NCBI GenBank assembly: GCA_900099715.1
Contig: FMTG01000003.1
Location: 213,980 to 277,979, forward strand
DNA length: 64,000 nucleotides
Direction: 5' to 3'
DNA from: Ruminococcaceae bacterium YRB3002
GTDB lineage: Bacteria > Bacillota > Clostridia > Saccharofermentanales > Saccharofermentanaceae
Below, piece by piece: positions 8,987 through 18,744 of the stretch (positions are counted from its first letter, which is position 1; every line of letters begins with the position of its first letter). Below the pieces are notes generated by a model. The model saw only the letters and a program-made list of their open reading frames with translations. It searched no databases and was not told where the DNA came from. A program made the position numbers and the translations under genes.

Positions 8987-10135
8987 TTATGCGCCTTCCG
9001 CGGTATCCTGACCCTCTTGGGAATTATCTTTGTAGTTGAACTGCCTGTAGATATACTCCTCACCTGTCATATCGAGTGCACCGCTGGGGAAGTTCAGGTC
9101 AAACACATCCGAATCTATTACATACAGGAGCCAGGCAGTCTGCGTTGATATCTTCTCAAGACTGTCGAGCTTAACCTGCAGCATATGAGTGTTGGGAAGC
9201 TGAATGGTCAGGAAGATATAGCCGCTGGGAAGTACTCTGACCTCCCGGGTATTCTCAAATATCCTGTAACTGCCCTGGGGATTGTTTGTATCTGCCGCCA
9301 GAAGAGAACCCAATACGATAAGTGCGCGCTGGTAATCTGCCTCATTTCCCATGACGATCCTGTCACCTAACGTAGCCCTCTTTATATCAAGTCCGCTTAT
9401 CATCGGTGTCACATCGGAACCTGACCTGCCCGAGACAAGCTCAACCACTATGCCCTGGTCATCAAGCGCGGCGAAACCGTCCGGGGTCTTCACATAAGCT
9501 ATCTTCGCACGCTCATCGAGCTTGATCTTAACGGTTGAAGGTATACTGAACGAGACATGGCATCCGCGGACATACGGAGAACTTGCCATGAGAGTCTTCG
9601 CAGCCGAGGTATAGTTTGCAAAGAAAAGATGGCTGTTGTATTTGAGTCCGCTCATCTCTATTATGTCTGAATCACTCAACACATAATTACCCTCGATCTC
9701 AAACGCTTTTATCCTGAAAGCATCCAGAGTGGCTATCAGTACAACCGATGTAACGAATACCAGCACAGCTGCAGCAATAAGCATTCTCTTAGGTGTCAAC
9801 GGGAAATCATCAGGACCCTTATCGATCTTTGGCAAAGATGGCCGCTCGATCCTGTGCCTTACAGCTCGCTGCGGTTCAGGTTCTTCATCTTCAACGGGTT
9901 CTTCCCCGTCCTCTTCAGATGGCTCGTTGAATTCCTCGTATTCCGATTCCTCAATGACATCCCCGTCTTCCTCATCTTCTTCGTCAGGGGCCTCATAAGG
10001 CTGCTCGATAAGACCGGCGATCAGGTCATCATAAGACTCGGAGGGTTCAGTCTCCCCCTTGTCTTCACCCTCACCATCACCGGCTCCGTCATCCGGATCC
10101 ATACCAAATAACCTGTTAAGTTCTTCGTCATCCAT
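8987..10135 (-). CDS. ftsQ: Cell division protein FtsQ/DivIB
   Basis: Bitopic divisome protein linking FtsL/FtsB-type partners to septal peptidoglycan synthesis. The 382 residues begin with a very acidic cytoplasmic tail of about 110 residues (long Glu/Asp runs), then one transmembrane helix near 113-135 (MLIAAAVLVFVTSVVLIA). A POTRA domain follows (AFEIEGNYVLSDSDIIEMSG, SIPSTVKIKLDERAKIAYV) and then a beta domain. The acidic tail is longer than in most DivIB proteins. It is the last gene of the dcw operon, 13 bases after murG, and is followed by a hairpin terminator. There is no strong Shine-Dalgarno sequence, so coupling to murG translation is likely. Confidence 0.88.
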   Translation of the reverse strand: MDDEELNRLFGMDPDDGAGDGEGEDKGETEPSESYDDLIAGLIEQPYEAPDEEDEEDGDVIEESEYEEFNEPSEEDGEEPVEDEEPEPQRAVRHRIERPSLPKIDKGPDDFPLTPKRMLIAAAVLVFVTSVVLIATLDAFRIKAFEIEGNYVLSDSDIIEMSGLKYNSHLFFANYTSAAKTLMASSPYVRGCHVSFSIPSTVKIKLDERAKIAYVKTPDGFAALDDQGIVVELVSGRSGSDVTPMISGLDIKRATLGDRIVMGNEADYQRALIVLGSLLAADTNNPQGSYRIFENTREVRVLPSGYIFLTIQLPNTHMLQVKLDSLEKISTQTAWLLYVIDSDVFDLNFPSGALDMTGEEYIYRQFNYKDNSQEGQDTAEGA

Positions 10136-10148
10136 AGGGTATATTGTA

Positions 10149-11261
10149 TCAGGTTTTGCCTGCGATTACCTCATCGATAGCATGAGCGATAACTGAAGCT
10201 GTGTCCGGCATAGCAAGTGCCTTTGCATTTGTCCTCAAACCATCGGCTCTTACAGGATCATCAAGGAGTGACTGCATGAGCGGCAGAAGATGTCCCTCCG
10301 CCACTTCGGCATCGCTCATCATCAGACATCCGCCCTTATCAGCTATACTCCTGGCATTATATGTCTGATGATCATGTGCTGCGTGAGGATAAGGAACAAG
10401 TATCGCGCTTGCACCAACCGCACAAATCTCGGCACACGTAACCGCACCGGCTCTGAGGATACAGCAGTCGGCTGCTGCCATGAAAGTTCCGGGATCGTCA
10501 ATATATGTCCGGGCATCCAGATTCGGATATGCGGACGACAGGCGTTCAAACTCGTCCATATGCTGTTTTCCACAGCTCAGAACAAATTTAACATTGTTAC
10601 ACTTCCCGCTGTTTAGGGCTTCTTCGACAAAATGTGTCAGTGTGACAGCTCCCAGCGATCCGCCCATGACAAACACCATTTTCTCTTCAGGAGCAAGTCC
10701 AAGCGCATTTCTGCATGATTCTTTCTCCTTGGAAAACATCATACTTCTGACGGGGTTGCCCGTGTAAACTACTTTCGAGGCGTGGGGGAAATATGACTCC
10801 AGATCCGGAAATCCCGTCATTACAAGGGCTGCATGACGTCCGAAACGTCTGTTGGCACGCCCCGGGAATGCATTAGCCTCGTGGATCATTACCGGAACAC
10901 CTGCCTTCTCCCCTTCGAGCATCAAAGGAACCGAAGAATAACCTCCGGTCGTAATAACCGCCATTGGTTTAAAAGACTTTATCAGTTCCCGGCACGTCTT
11001 CTGTCCTTTGGGCATTGCTGCAACGGCACGAGCCAGCTTTACGGAAGGCTTCATGGGAAACGGTTCTGCCTCAACATGATGGAATTCGTATCCTGCTTTG
11101 GGTACCAGCTCACCTTCAAGCTTGTCTGAACGTCCGGTAAAGATGCACTTGCATGTATCCCCGCGCGATTTATAGAATTCCATCAATGTATCCGCAATCG
11201 TTATTGCAGGATTAATATGACCTGAAGTACCGCCGCCCGTGATAATGAATCTGTATTCCAT
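10149..11261 (-). CDS. murG: UDP-GlcNAc transferase MurG (lipid II synthesis)
   Basis: GT28 glycosyltransferase that adds GlcNAc from UDP-GlcNAc to lipid I on the inner face of the membrane. Conserved MurG signatures are GGGTSGHINPAI at residue 9, the HEANAFPGRANR segment, and the nucleotide-sugar site GGSLGAVTLTHFV, with a C-terminal ADCCILRAGAVTCAEICAVG block. At 370 residues it is normal. It lies 5 bases after ftsW with only a weak ribosome site, consistent with reinitiation in the operon. Confidence 0.96.
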   Translation of the reverse strand: MEYRFIITGGGTSGHINPAITIADTLMEFYKSRGDTCKCIFTGRSDKLEGELVPKAGYEFHHVEAEPFPMKPSVKLARAVAAMPKGQKTCRELIKSFKPMAVITTGGYSSVPLMLEGEKAGVPVMIHEANAFPGRANRRFGRHAALVMTGFPDLESYFPHASKVVYTGNPVRSMMFSKEKESCRNALGLAPEEKMVFVMGGSLGAVTLTHFVEEALNSGKCNNVKFVLSCGKQHMDEFERLSSAYPNLDARTYIDDPGTFMAAADCCILRAGAVTCAEICAVGASAILVPYPHAAHDHQTYNARSIADKGGCLMMSDAEVAEGHLLPLMQSLLDDPVRADGLRTNAKALAMPDTASVIAHAIDEVIAGKT

Positions 11262-11266
11262 AATGA

Positions 11267-12673
11267 TTACCCGTTCCTGCGGATCTCTTCCACAGTGGGA
11301 AGTTCTTCGATGCGCCCGTATCTTGAACAGCCGAGTATTATGCCAAATGCCATGAGGATCGCAATCTGCGCCGAGCCGCCATAGCTGATGAGCGGAAGCG
11401 TAACACCCGTAGAGGGCATCAGTTTGAGCTCAACCGCCATATTCATCAGCACCTCGGCAAAGACAAGCCCGGTACACCCCATTGCAAGTATCCGGTAATA
11501 GACATTTTTGGTATACAGCACGACAAATCCGCACATCGCCAGCGCAGTAACATAGATAAGAATCAATATAACTCCGCCGACGAAGCCTGTTTCTTCAACA
11601 TATACAGAGTAGATGTAGTCATTCTGAGCCTCGGAAATATAATTGAACTTTGACCTGGATTCACCGGCGCCGACTCCCCACATGCCGCCTGAGCCCAGCG
11701 CACTGAAGGCATTATCGATCTGTCTGGTATCGTCCTTGGTCACGTCTTTCTTGTCTTCCTCGTCAACAAAAGAACTTGTATCGATACCGAACATATCAAG
11801 TCTCTTGACAACGTGGGAGAAGTTGCCGAGCACTCTCTTCATATCCTGAGTCTGCTGTGCTTCCGGCGTAAATATCCTGTACCCTGCGAACAATAACAGA
11901 GCAAACGTCAGCAGTATCACACCGCCTCCGATCCACGATCTGTGGTGGATCCCGGCACTGATGGCGCAAATAAATACAACTATACCGATAATTGCCGCAC
12001 ATGACGTGTGGGGCTCAATGAGGATGAAAACATCAACGATGATCGCCCAGCCGACAGGTATGCCGAAATCATACATTCCATTGATGAGCGTCGATCTTAT
12101 AAACCTAAGAAGCGCATTTCCGAATCCCGGCTTTTTATTCTCTTCAACATCAACTTTAAACACCAGCTTGCCGTTACGCCGTGCATCAAGCAGCCATTGT
12201 CTGTACGCTGCGAAAAAGATGATCAGGAGCACCTTCACGAACTCAGACGGCTGGAACTGGAATCCTGCGATAATGAACCAGCGTCTCGCACCGTTGTACT
12301 GCTGTCCGAACAATCTTGTCGCAACAGCCAGCGCCATTGCAAGTCCACCCGAAGCGATTGCAAGCAGTCCCATCTTCTTGAATACGAACTTTACCGGATC
12401 TATATAATTAAAAGCGATCATGAATGCCAGCCCTATTGCCGTGAACCTGATCTGTTTCTTCACATAGAACAGCGAATCCTGATTCTCGGCATATCCGATA
12501 GGACTTGATACAGAGTAAAGTATTACAATGCCCATACATATGATGATAAAGATCATTATCATCAGCGGCACGTTTGTCGCAGGCTTGCGCTTGCCGCGGA
12601 TAGTGTTCTGCCCGTGTGATGTCTCAGAAGTAATGAGCTTTTCTATTGAAGCACGCGATTCAAGTTCACTCAT
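11267..12673 (-). CDS. ftsW: SEDS glycosyltransferase FtsW
   Basis: Polytopic SEDS-family peptidoglycan polymerase of the divisome, about 468 residues with ten predicted membrane helices. Family signatures are ARRWFIIAGFQFQPSEFVKV (lipid II site region) and the large extracellular loop with ALGSGGMWGVGAGESRSK and EAQNDYIYSVYVEETGF, ending with LPLISYGGSAQIAILM. The ATG at 12673 was preferred because GGGAG lies about 10 bases before it. It is 2 bases after the murEF stop. Given its place next to a class B PBP it is FtsW rather than RodA. Confidence 0.95.
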   Translation of the reverse strand: MSELESRASIEKLITSETSHGQNTIRGKRKPATNVPLMIMIFIIICMGIVILYSVSSPIGYAENQDSLFYVKKQIRFTAIGLAFMIAFNYIDPVKFVFKKMGLLAIASGGLAMALAVATRLFGQQYNGARRWFIIAGFQFQPSEFVKVLLIIFFAAYRQWLLDARRNGKLVFKVDVEENKKPGFGNALLRFIRSTLINGMYDFGIPVGWAIIVDVFILIEPHTSCAAIIGIVVFICAISAGIHHRSWIGGGVILLTFALLLFAGYRIFTPEAQQTQDMKRVLGNFSHVVKRLDMFGIDTSSFVDEEDKKDVTKDDTRQIDNAFSALGSGGMWGVGAGESRSKFNYISEAQNDYIYSVYVEETGFVGGVILILIYVTALAMCGFVVLYTKNVYYRILAMGCTGLVFAEVLMNMAVELKLMPSTGVTLPLISYGGSAQIAILMAFGIILGCSRYGRIEELPTVEEIRRNG

Positions 12674-12675
12674 TA

Positions 12676-15648
12676 TCACTCATCTCCCAGATTTCTGAAT
12701 TCTGCCGCCAAAGATTCAAATCCGAACGAATGTGATGCTTTGAACAGCACACAGTCTCCGTCCTTAATTACCTCATGAAGTCTTGTCCTGACCTCTTCAG
12801 TATCCGCACAGCTGATTATCTCAGCCTTGCTTCCGGTGCTCTTCAGTCCTTCGATAAACTGCTCCCTGTCATCACCGGTAACAATAACTATATCGACTCC
12901 ATATCCGCCAAGAGCATGTCCTGTAGCACGATGAAGATCACTGCTGAAATCACCGAGCTCGAGCATGCCTCCAAGAACAGCCACACGTCTTCCCGGCATC
13001 TCGCTGCCGAGCACCGACAGATTACCGAACGAAGCTTCCATCGATTCGGGTGAAGCATTATATGCATCATCGATTATCGTATACTTCTTAGTAAAATGCA
13101 CCTTGCCCCTGCCAGCCGGCTGTTTAAAGGACCCGAGCGCTTCTCTTATCAGATCCTCAGGAACTCTCAGCATGAGGCCGCACAGAATGGCATTAAGCGA
13201 ATTATGCACATGATGTATTCCATTCAATCCGAGTTTTATGCTGCTGATCCTGTCCTCGATCTCATTATTCTTGCCCTTCTTCCATCTGTGGATCACATCA
13301 AAGGACACACCGCCCTCTCTTACGAACTTAATATTCTCTGCATACAGTTCCTCAGGCAAAATATGAACGTGGCCGGACACTGATACTGCTACAACCCTTC
13401 CGCCTTCAGGCGCGAGTTCTTCCGCTCTTCTCAGGAGTTCCTTGTCATCACCGTTGACCATAAGTACGCCGCCTCTTCTGAGGCCTTCTGCAATCTCAAG
13501 TTTGGCATCCATTATTGCCTCCCTCGATCCGAGGCGTTCAATATGGGAATAACCGACTGTAGTTATGACAGCAATGTCAGGAAGCGCTATATTGGTAAGA
13601 TACGAGATCTCTCCTGTCAGTCTCATGCCCATCTCCAGAACGAGAACCTCTGTATCTGCGGGAGCAGACAGTATCGTCCATGGCATTCCGATCTCATTAT
13701 TCTCATTAAGCTTGGTGGAATAGCACTTATGGTTGCTTCCTGCAACGGATGCGATCATCTCTCTCGTTGATGTCTTGCCGACAGAACCGGTTACTCCTAT
13801 CGTAAAGAAGTCCTGCCTCACCCTGTATCTGCGTGCAAGGTCTCCTATTGCCTTTACGCAGTCCTCAACGATGATGGAGACGCAGCCCGAAGGAACACGG
13901 TCCTTCTCACTTGTCATGATGCATGATGCACCGCCTTCCAGAGCCCTGTCTATAAAATCATTGCCGTCAAAGCGTTCGCCTTTTACAGCAATATACATGT
14001 CTCCCTTACTGATCGTTCTAGTGTCTTTGGATACACCGGCAACATAACAGTTTTCAGGATCAAAATCCTCAGCGTCAGGAGCATAGAGTTCTCCGCCCGT
14101 TGCTTCGAGGATCTCACTGAGGCTGAACATATTATCGCCTCTTTTCAGTGCTTCAACAGCCTCACATGCAACTGTATAGTCATCGAAAGGATGCTTCAGT
14201 CCCATTATTTCCTGATAATCCTCGTGCCCTTTGCCCGCGATCAAAACCGTATCGCCCGGCTTTGCATCTCTTATCGCTTTAAATATTGCACGGCGTCTGT
14301 TAGGCTCCACCTCATAGCTGCCGCCAGTCGTATTGACAGCAGTCAATATATTATCGATTATCGCATCAGGATCCTCACATCTGGGATTATCCGACGTGAT
14401 CACCGAATGATCAGACAACTCACCGGATACCGTTCCCATTTCCGTTCTTCTGGCAGCGGGTCTGTCTCCGCCACAGCCAAACAGGGTGACTACTTCACGC
14501 TCCGTAAATTCTTTAACTGTCCTGATGACATTGGCAAGAGCCTCTCCGTTATGAGCATAGTCCACCAGTATATTGATACCCAGATCGTTCATTACAGGCT
14601 GCAGACGGCCCGGAACAGTTACTTCAGCGACTGCGCTGATGGCGGCATCCATATCTATCCCCTCTGCATATGCACATGTAAGTGCACAAAGTGCGTTGTA
14701 AACGTTATATCTTCCGGGGATCGGTATGAATACATTCCACTGCTTCTCACCGATGTGAAGTATAAAAGATGTTCCGTTGATCCCGTTCCTGCGCTCGAAC
14801 TTTACTCCGTCAGCAGTAATATCAGCTTTGTTATTCATGCCGTATGTGATAACCTTGCATCTAGATGACGCATATCCGGCAACCTCTGCTGAACGGTCGC
14901 TGTCGATATTTATTACGGCAGTATCAGCTGTATCGAAGATCTTCAGTTTGCAGCCGAAATACTCCTCCATATCCTTATGCTCACGGCCTCCGATATGGTC
15001 ACTGTAGAGGTTGGTAAAACATGCGATCCTGTATCTTAACCCGTAATTACGGTCAAACTTCAGACCAAGCGAGGATACCTCCATCACGCAGCCGGTGTTG
15101 GCCTTGTCCCTGAGTTCAGCAAAGAACTCATATGTAACAGGAGCTTCGGGCGTGGTATGCTCAACTGGGTATCTGACTGAACCTGCTATATTGCACACAG
15201 TACCCATCAATCCGGTCGGACGGCCTGCGGCCTCAAGAATATGATGGAGCATGAATGCAGATGTGGTCTTGCCTTTCGTGCCGGTGATACCGTATAAAGA
15301 CAGCGATCTCTCCGGATGATCATATCTCTCGGCTGCAACCTTTGCCATCGCGATGCGGGTACCTCCGGTTACTGCCAGTGTGGCTCCAAAATCATCAGCC
15401 AGTTCAATGAGTTCCCTGTCACTGAACATCGTGCGGTTATAATCGCAGAGAATGGATGATGCACCATGTTCGAGGGCATCTTTAATATATTTGTGTCCGT
15501 CTATATCTTCACCGCATATGGCAACAAACATGTCACCTTTGCGGACCAGTCCCGACGCCCACAGGATCCTGCCCACCTCAATATCGGCGGAACCTGTCAG
15601 CACCTCGTATTCAATACCGCTCAACGCATCTGTCAGTCTGTTACCCAT
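12676..15648 (-). CDS. murE-murF: Fused MurE-MurF: UDP-MurNAc-tripeptide synthetase and D-Ala-D-Ala adding enzyme
   Basis: A single 990-residue frame encodes two complete Mur ligases. Residues 1 to about 506 are MurE: P-loop GITGTKGKTTS, HTTPEAPVTYEF, DYAHNGEALANVI and the substrate motif SDNPRCEDP, whose DNPR indicates meso-diaminopimelate. From Met507 the MurF half begins MFSLSEILEATGGE and carries P-loop GVTGSVGKTSTRE, NENNEIGMPWTIL, and DDAYNASPESM. The start at 15648 was chosen because caggagagaaca precedes ATG there; an in-frame extension 40 codons upstream would run deep into the PBP gene. The start overlaps the PBP stop as ATGGGTAA. An AGAGGCG sequence precedes Met507, so separate MurF translation is possible. 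Both enzymes act in the cytoplasm. mraY and murD, usual neighbours, are absent. Confidence 0.95.
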   Translation of the reverse strand: MGNRLTDALSGIEYEVLTGSADIEVGRILWASGLVRKGDMFVAICGEDIDGHKYIKDALEHGASSILCDYNRTMFSDRELIELADDFGATLAVTGGTRIAMAKVAAERYDHPERSLSLYGITGTKGKTTSAFMLHHILEAAGRPTGLMGTVCNIAGSVRYPVEHTTPEAPVTYEFFAELRDKANTGCVMEVSSLGLKFDRNYGLRYRIACFTNLYSDHIGGREHKDMEEYFGCKLKIFDTADTAVINIDSDRSAEVAGYASSRCKVITYGMNNKADITADGVKFERRNGINGTSFILHIGEKQWNVFIPIPGRYNVYNALCALTCAYAEGIDMDAAISAVAEVTVPGRLQPVMNDLGINILVDYAHNGEALANVIRTVKEFTEREVVTLFGCGGDRPAARRTEMGTVSGELSDHSVITSDNPRCEDPDAIIDNILTAVNTTGGSYEVEPNRRRAIFKAIRDAKPGDTVLIAGKGHEDYQEIMGLKHPFDDYTVACEAVEALKRGDNMFSLSEILEATGGELYAPDAEDFDPENCYVAGVSKDTRTISKGDMYIAVKGERFDGNDFIDRALEGGASCIMTSEKDRVPSGCVSIIVEDCVKAIGDLARRYRVRQDFFTIGVTGSVGKTSTREMIASVAGSNHKCYSTKLNENNEIGMPWTILSAPADTEVLVLEMGMRLTGEISYLTNIALPDIAVITTVGYSHIERLGSREAIMDAKLEIAEGLRRGGVLMVNGDDKELLRRAEELAPEGGRVVAVSVSGHVHILPEELYAENIKFVREGGVSFDVIHRWKKGKNNEIEDRISSIKLGLNGIHHVHNSLNAILCGLMLRVPEDLIREALGSFKQPAGRGKVHFTKKYTIIDDAYNASPESMEASFGNLSVLGSEMPGRRVAVLGGMLELGDFSSDLHRATGHALGGYGVDIVIVTGDDREQFIEGLKSTGSKAEIISCADTEEVRTRLHEVIKDGDCVLFKASHSFGFESLAAEFRNLGDE

Positions 15649-18073
15649 TGTTCTCTCCTGTCTCGGCTTCAGTATTCTCAGTTGTAAGGATCCCGTCTTC
15701 ACCTTCGATGACGCCGTCCTCACCGGTTCCGCCCGCCCCGTTGTCACCGGAGTTGCCGGAATCACCATCCTGGGGATTCACATATGATGTCTCAACCAGC
15801 GACACCTTGATAATGTCTCCGGCAAGCGCCTTGGTTCCGGAAGCAACACTCTGGGATACACACACGCCGGCAATGTCACCCTCCACTATGCAGTTAAGGT
15901 TCACCTGCCTTAAAGCTTCTATACATTCTATCGCAGACATTCCTGATAAGTTAGGCACTCTTGTGGTAAGCATCTGATCCTGTGTAACACCATCAGGATA
16001 CATAATGACAATTCCTGTCTGATAGAGCATGTGAGAATAGTCAGGATGTGTGAACGCGATGATCGAATCTGCATCCATATCCTCAGTTCCGTATATAGGA
16101 GTCTGTCCATTGATAGATATCTGGGATGCCGCATCAGCAGCCGTCTTGCCGATAACATACTGAACATAATACTTCTTAAGCAGCTTTGTGTATTCTTCTT
16201 CAGTAAACACACGCGGTACCTTCATGTAGGAAAGAGTACCTGCCACGATATCAGCTGCCGTTGATGCAGCCGCAGACGAACCTACGGAATTGTTCTCAGG
16301 CTTGTTAAGCACTACAAGAACAGCGATCTGGGGATCTTCTGAAGGTGCATAGCACGAGAACGACAGCACGTGCGCACCTCTCATCTCACCTGTCTCGATC
16401 GTGGATGTTGAGGTCTTACCTGCAACAGAGTATCCGGGAACCTGACCTGCAGTACCGGTACCATCTGTAACAACGGCTTCCAGCATCTTGCGGACTCTCG
16501 CACACGTCTCGTCCGAGAATACCGTCCTTACTACCTCAGGTTCGATTTCGTCAACGATATTTCCCTCACTGTCTGTAATGTACTTTACTACATGAGGAAC
16601 CATCAGATCGCCGCCGTTGATAATGGCACAATACGACATTATCAGCTGGATAGGCGTAACCGTGGAAGACTCTCCATAAGACAGAACCGACATATCGATC
16701 TGTGACGGATTTGTGTGGAAGATGCCCTTGCCTTCAGCAGGAAGATCTATTCCTGTGGCATTATAGAACCCGAGCATTCTGACATACTTGTAGTACTTGC
16801 TTATTCCGATCCTCTGTGCCAGCTGCGTGAATATCGGGTTGCAGGAATTCTGGAAAGCCTTGAACAGGGTCTCGTTGCCGTGATTGTAGTGCTTTGACTT
16901 CTGAAGCCAGCAGGATATCGTATGAGTCGTGGATACTGCGATTGGAGCATCAGAGAACACCTCGTCCTCGTTGGTGAGGTTCTCTTCCAGCGCCATACAT
17001 GTAGTTAAAGCCTTGAATGTCGATCCGGGCTCATATGTATCCGATACGCAGCGGTTACGCCAGCAGTTACCCATTATATACTTGATCTGTTCATCATCAC
17101 TCATGATCAGCCAGTCTTCATCGCTCATGTTAAAGGGCTGTGCATAAGGATCGTTAAGATCATAGTCGGGCATTGATACCATCGCGTATACAGCAGCTGT
17201 ATACGGGTTCATTACGATAGCACAGATACCGTCTCTCGGCTTATATTTGTTATACGCATTTCGACATGCTTCTTCGGTGATCCTCTGAATGCTGACATCT
17301 ATATTGAGAACAAGGTTATTGCCGTCAACAGCCGGTTCCACGGTTGCCTCAGAATAAGGAAGGACACCGTCCGTAAACTCATCAACTTCAGAGTATCTGT
17401 ATCCGTTGTTTCCTGACAGCGTCTGGTTATAGTATGCTTCAAGACCGTAAAGGCCCTTTACGGTCGTTCCGTCGTTCTTGGCAAATCCTATTACCTGAGA
17501 CGCGAGCGATCCGTAATTATAGTATCTCTGCGGAACTGCAATGAATCCGACGCCGCCGATCTCATACTCCTTGAGAAAAGCCTCAAGCTCCTCCTTCTTC
17601 TCAAGGCTTACGTTCTTACATATATCACGTCCCTCTACCTGAGCTCTTTTGTCATCGCCCCAGGTGCCGTCAGGCTGCTTAACGGGAAGGATAGAATCCA
17701 TTTTCTCGTAAGTAACACCAAGTATGTTTATGAAGCCGTTGATAATCGACGTACGGTCCAGTTCTTTTTTGGACACAACCATCCTTGGTGTACAGACAAC
17801 CGTATAGTCGTAAGTATTGGATGCCAGAGGGAATCCGTTAGTATCGTAGATCTGTCCCCTGTCCGATGAATATGTAAGAAGTTTCCACTGACGCGCGGAA
17901 GCATCTCTGGCGTTTGAATCGTAATCAACAACCGTTACAAGATAGAGATTGATACACTCCCAAAGACCAACACCGATAGCGGCTGCGATCACTATCATGG
18001 GGGTAAGGATCGAACCCAGATTATTATAGGGTTTATAGGAAAGTCTTTTCCACAATCTTATCAGAAGGCCCAT
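15641..18073 (-). CDS. Class B penicillin-binding protein with PASTA domain (FtsI/SpoVD type)
   Basis: Septal transpeptidase of 810 residues. An N-terminal anchor helix at about 20-45 precedes the PBP dimer domain (AQVEGRDICKNVS, LEAYYNQTLSGNNGYR). The transpeptidase domain has SxxK as EPGSTFKAL, SxN as QNSCNPIF, and the KTG-type motif as VAGKTSTST. After it come one PASTA repeat (VPNLSGMSAIECIEALRQ) and a Gly/Glu-rich tail. PASTA domains bind peptidoglycan fragments. Position between ftsL and murE marks it as the divisome PBP; whether it is vegetative (PbpB) or sporulation specific (SpoVD) cannot be told, and a single gene suggests the vegetative role. Start supported by GGGGCGG. Confidence 0.94.
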   Translation of the reverse strand: MGLLIRLWKRLSYKPYNNLGSILTPMIVIAAAIGVGLWECINLYLVTVVDYDSNARDASARQWKLLTYSSDRGQIYDTNGFPLASNTYDYTVVCTPRMVVSKKELDRTSIINGFINILGVTYEKMDSILPVKQPDGTWGDDKRAQVEGRDICKNVSLEKKEELEAFLKEYEIGGVGFIAVPQRYYNYGSLASQVIGFAKNDGTTVKGLYGLEAYYNQTLSGNNGYRYSEVDEFTDGVLPYSEATVEPAVDGNNLVLNIDVSIQRITEEACRNAYNKYKPRDGICAIVMNPYTAAVYAMVSMPDYDLNDPYAQPFNMSDEDWLIMSDDEQIKYIMGNCWRNRCVSDTYEPGSTFKALTTCMALEENLTNEDEVFSDAPIAVSTTHTISCWLQKSKHYNHGNETLFKAFQNSCNPIFTQLAQRIGISKYYKYVRMLGFYNATGIDLPAEGKGIFHTNPSQIDMSVLSYGESSTVTPIQLIMSYCAIINGGDLMVPHVVKYITDSEGNIVDEIEPEVVRTVFSDETCARVRKMLEAVVTDGTGTAGQVPGYSVAGKTSTSTIETGEMRGAHVLSFSCYAPSEDPQIAVLVVLNKPENNSVGSSAAASTAADIVAGTLSYMKVPRVFTEEEYTKLLKKYYVQYVIGKTAADAASQISINGQTPIYGTEDMDADSIIAFTHPDYSHMLYQTGIVIMYPDGVTQDQMLTTRVPNLSGMSAIECIEALRQVNLNCIVEGDIAGVCVSQSVASGTKALAGDIIKVSLVETSYVNPQDGDSGNSGDNGAGGTGEDGVIEGEDGILTTENTEAETGENNG

Positions 18074-18087
18074 ATCATACCGCCCCT

Positions 18088-18744
18088 TTAATCCGTTGCA
18101 GGATCAGCGGATGCGGCCTTTGCCCTGTAGTAGTCAGTCAGGTTGACAACAGCATTCTCAAGAGCCTCTTCACTAATGCCGTCAGAATCATAAGATACAA
18201 CTGTCCTCAGCGTATCGGTACTGGGGATCGGGAGATTTACAACCTGGTTATGGTTGGGATCCTGCATGCCGAGCTGTAATGCCTGTCTCCTGATATTATC
18301 CATATCAGACACACCGTTAATATTCTCTTCAGCATCAAGTATCTCGTTGCGGAGTTTGGTAATCCTGTCTTTGGCATTGGAATTGTCGCGGCTCATCTCA
18401 GCGAGCTGGGTCTGCGGGTACATCATGAGGATCGCGAGCGCAGACACAAACACAACGAGCAGCAAAGCAATGATCGCCTCGAAGACCCTTCTTCCCGTCA
18501 GTCTTCTGGCCATCCTGTTCTGCTCGATGACCTCCTCCTTCGTACGGTGTTCCTGTGAGAACTTCTCCGCATATCTGGCCGTATTTCTCTCCACGGTCTC
18601 GCGGGTAACATAATGCTCCTCTTCGATAACGGGACGGTCTGATTCTTTGGTTATTCCATCAGAACCGAGAACATAAACATCTCTCCTGGCATTGATAGAT
18701 TCATCCAACGCTCTGTCGCTGAACCTTCTGTCTCTGACTGCCAC
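18088..18744 (-). CDS. FtsL-like divisome membrane protein
   Basis: Small bitopic protein of 218 residues. A charged cytoplasmic region of about 105 residues rich in Arg and Glu is followed by one membrane helix (VFEAIIALLLVVFVSALAIL) and an extracytoplasmic coiled coil with heptad spacing (LAEMSRDNSNAKDRITKLR, LDAEENINGVSDMDNI). This is the architecture of FtsL/FtsB, and the site between rsmH and the PBP is the canonical ftsL position. Sequence divergence in this family is high, so identity rests on topology and context. The start is a GTG directly after the rsmH stop, with GAGGGGGG upstream. Confidence 0.82.
   Translation of the reverse strand: MAVRDRRFSDRALDESINARRDVYVLGSDGITKESDRPVIEEEHYVTRETVERNTARYAEKFSQEHRTKEEVIEQNRMARRLTGRRVFEAIIALLLVVFVSALAILMMYPQTQLAEMSRDNSNAKDRITKLRNEILDAEENINGVSDMDNIRRQALQLGMQDPNHNQVVNLPIPSTDTLRTVVSYDSDGISEEALENAVVNLTDYYRAKAASADPATD

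Noticed and set aside
15649..15768. Longer N-terminus for MurE-MurF
   Set aside because: The extension overlaps the PBP tail in another frame and a clear ribosome site with ATG at 15648 explains the start.
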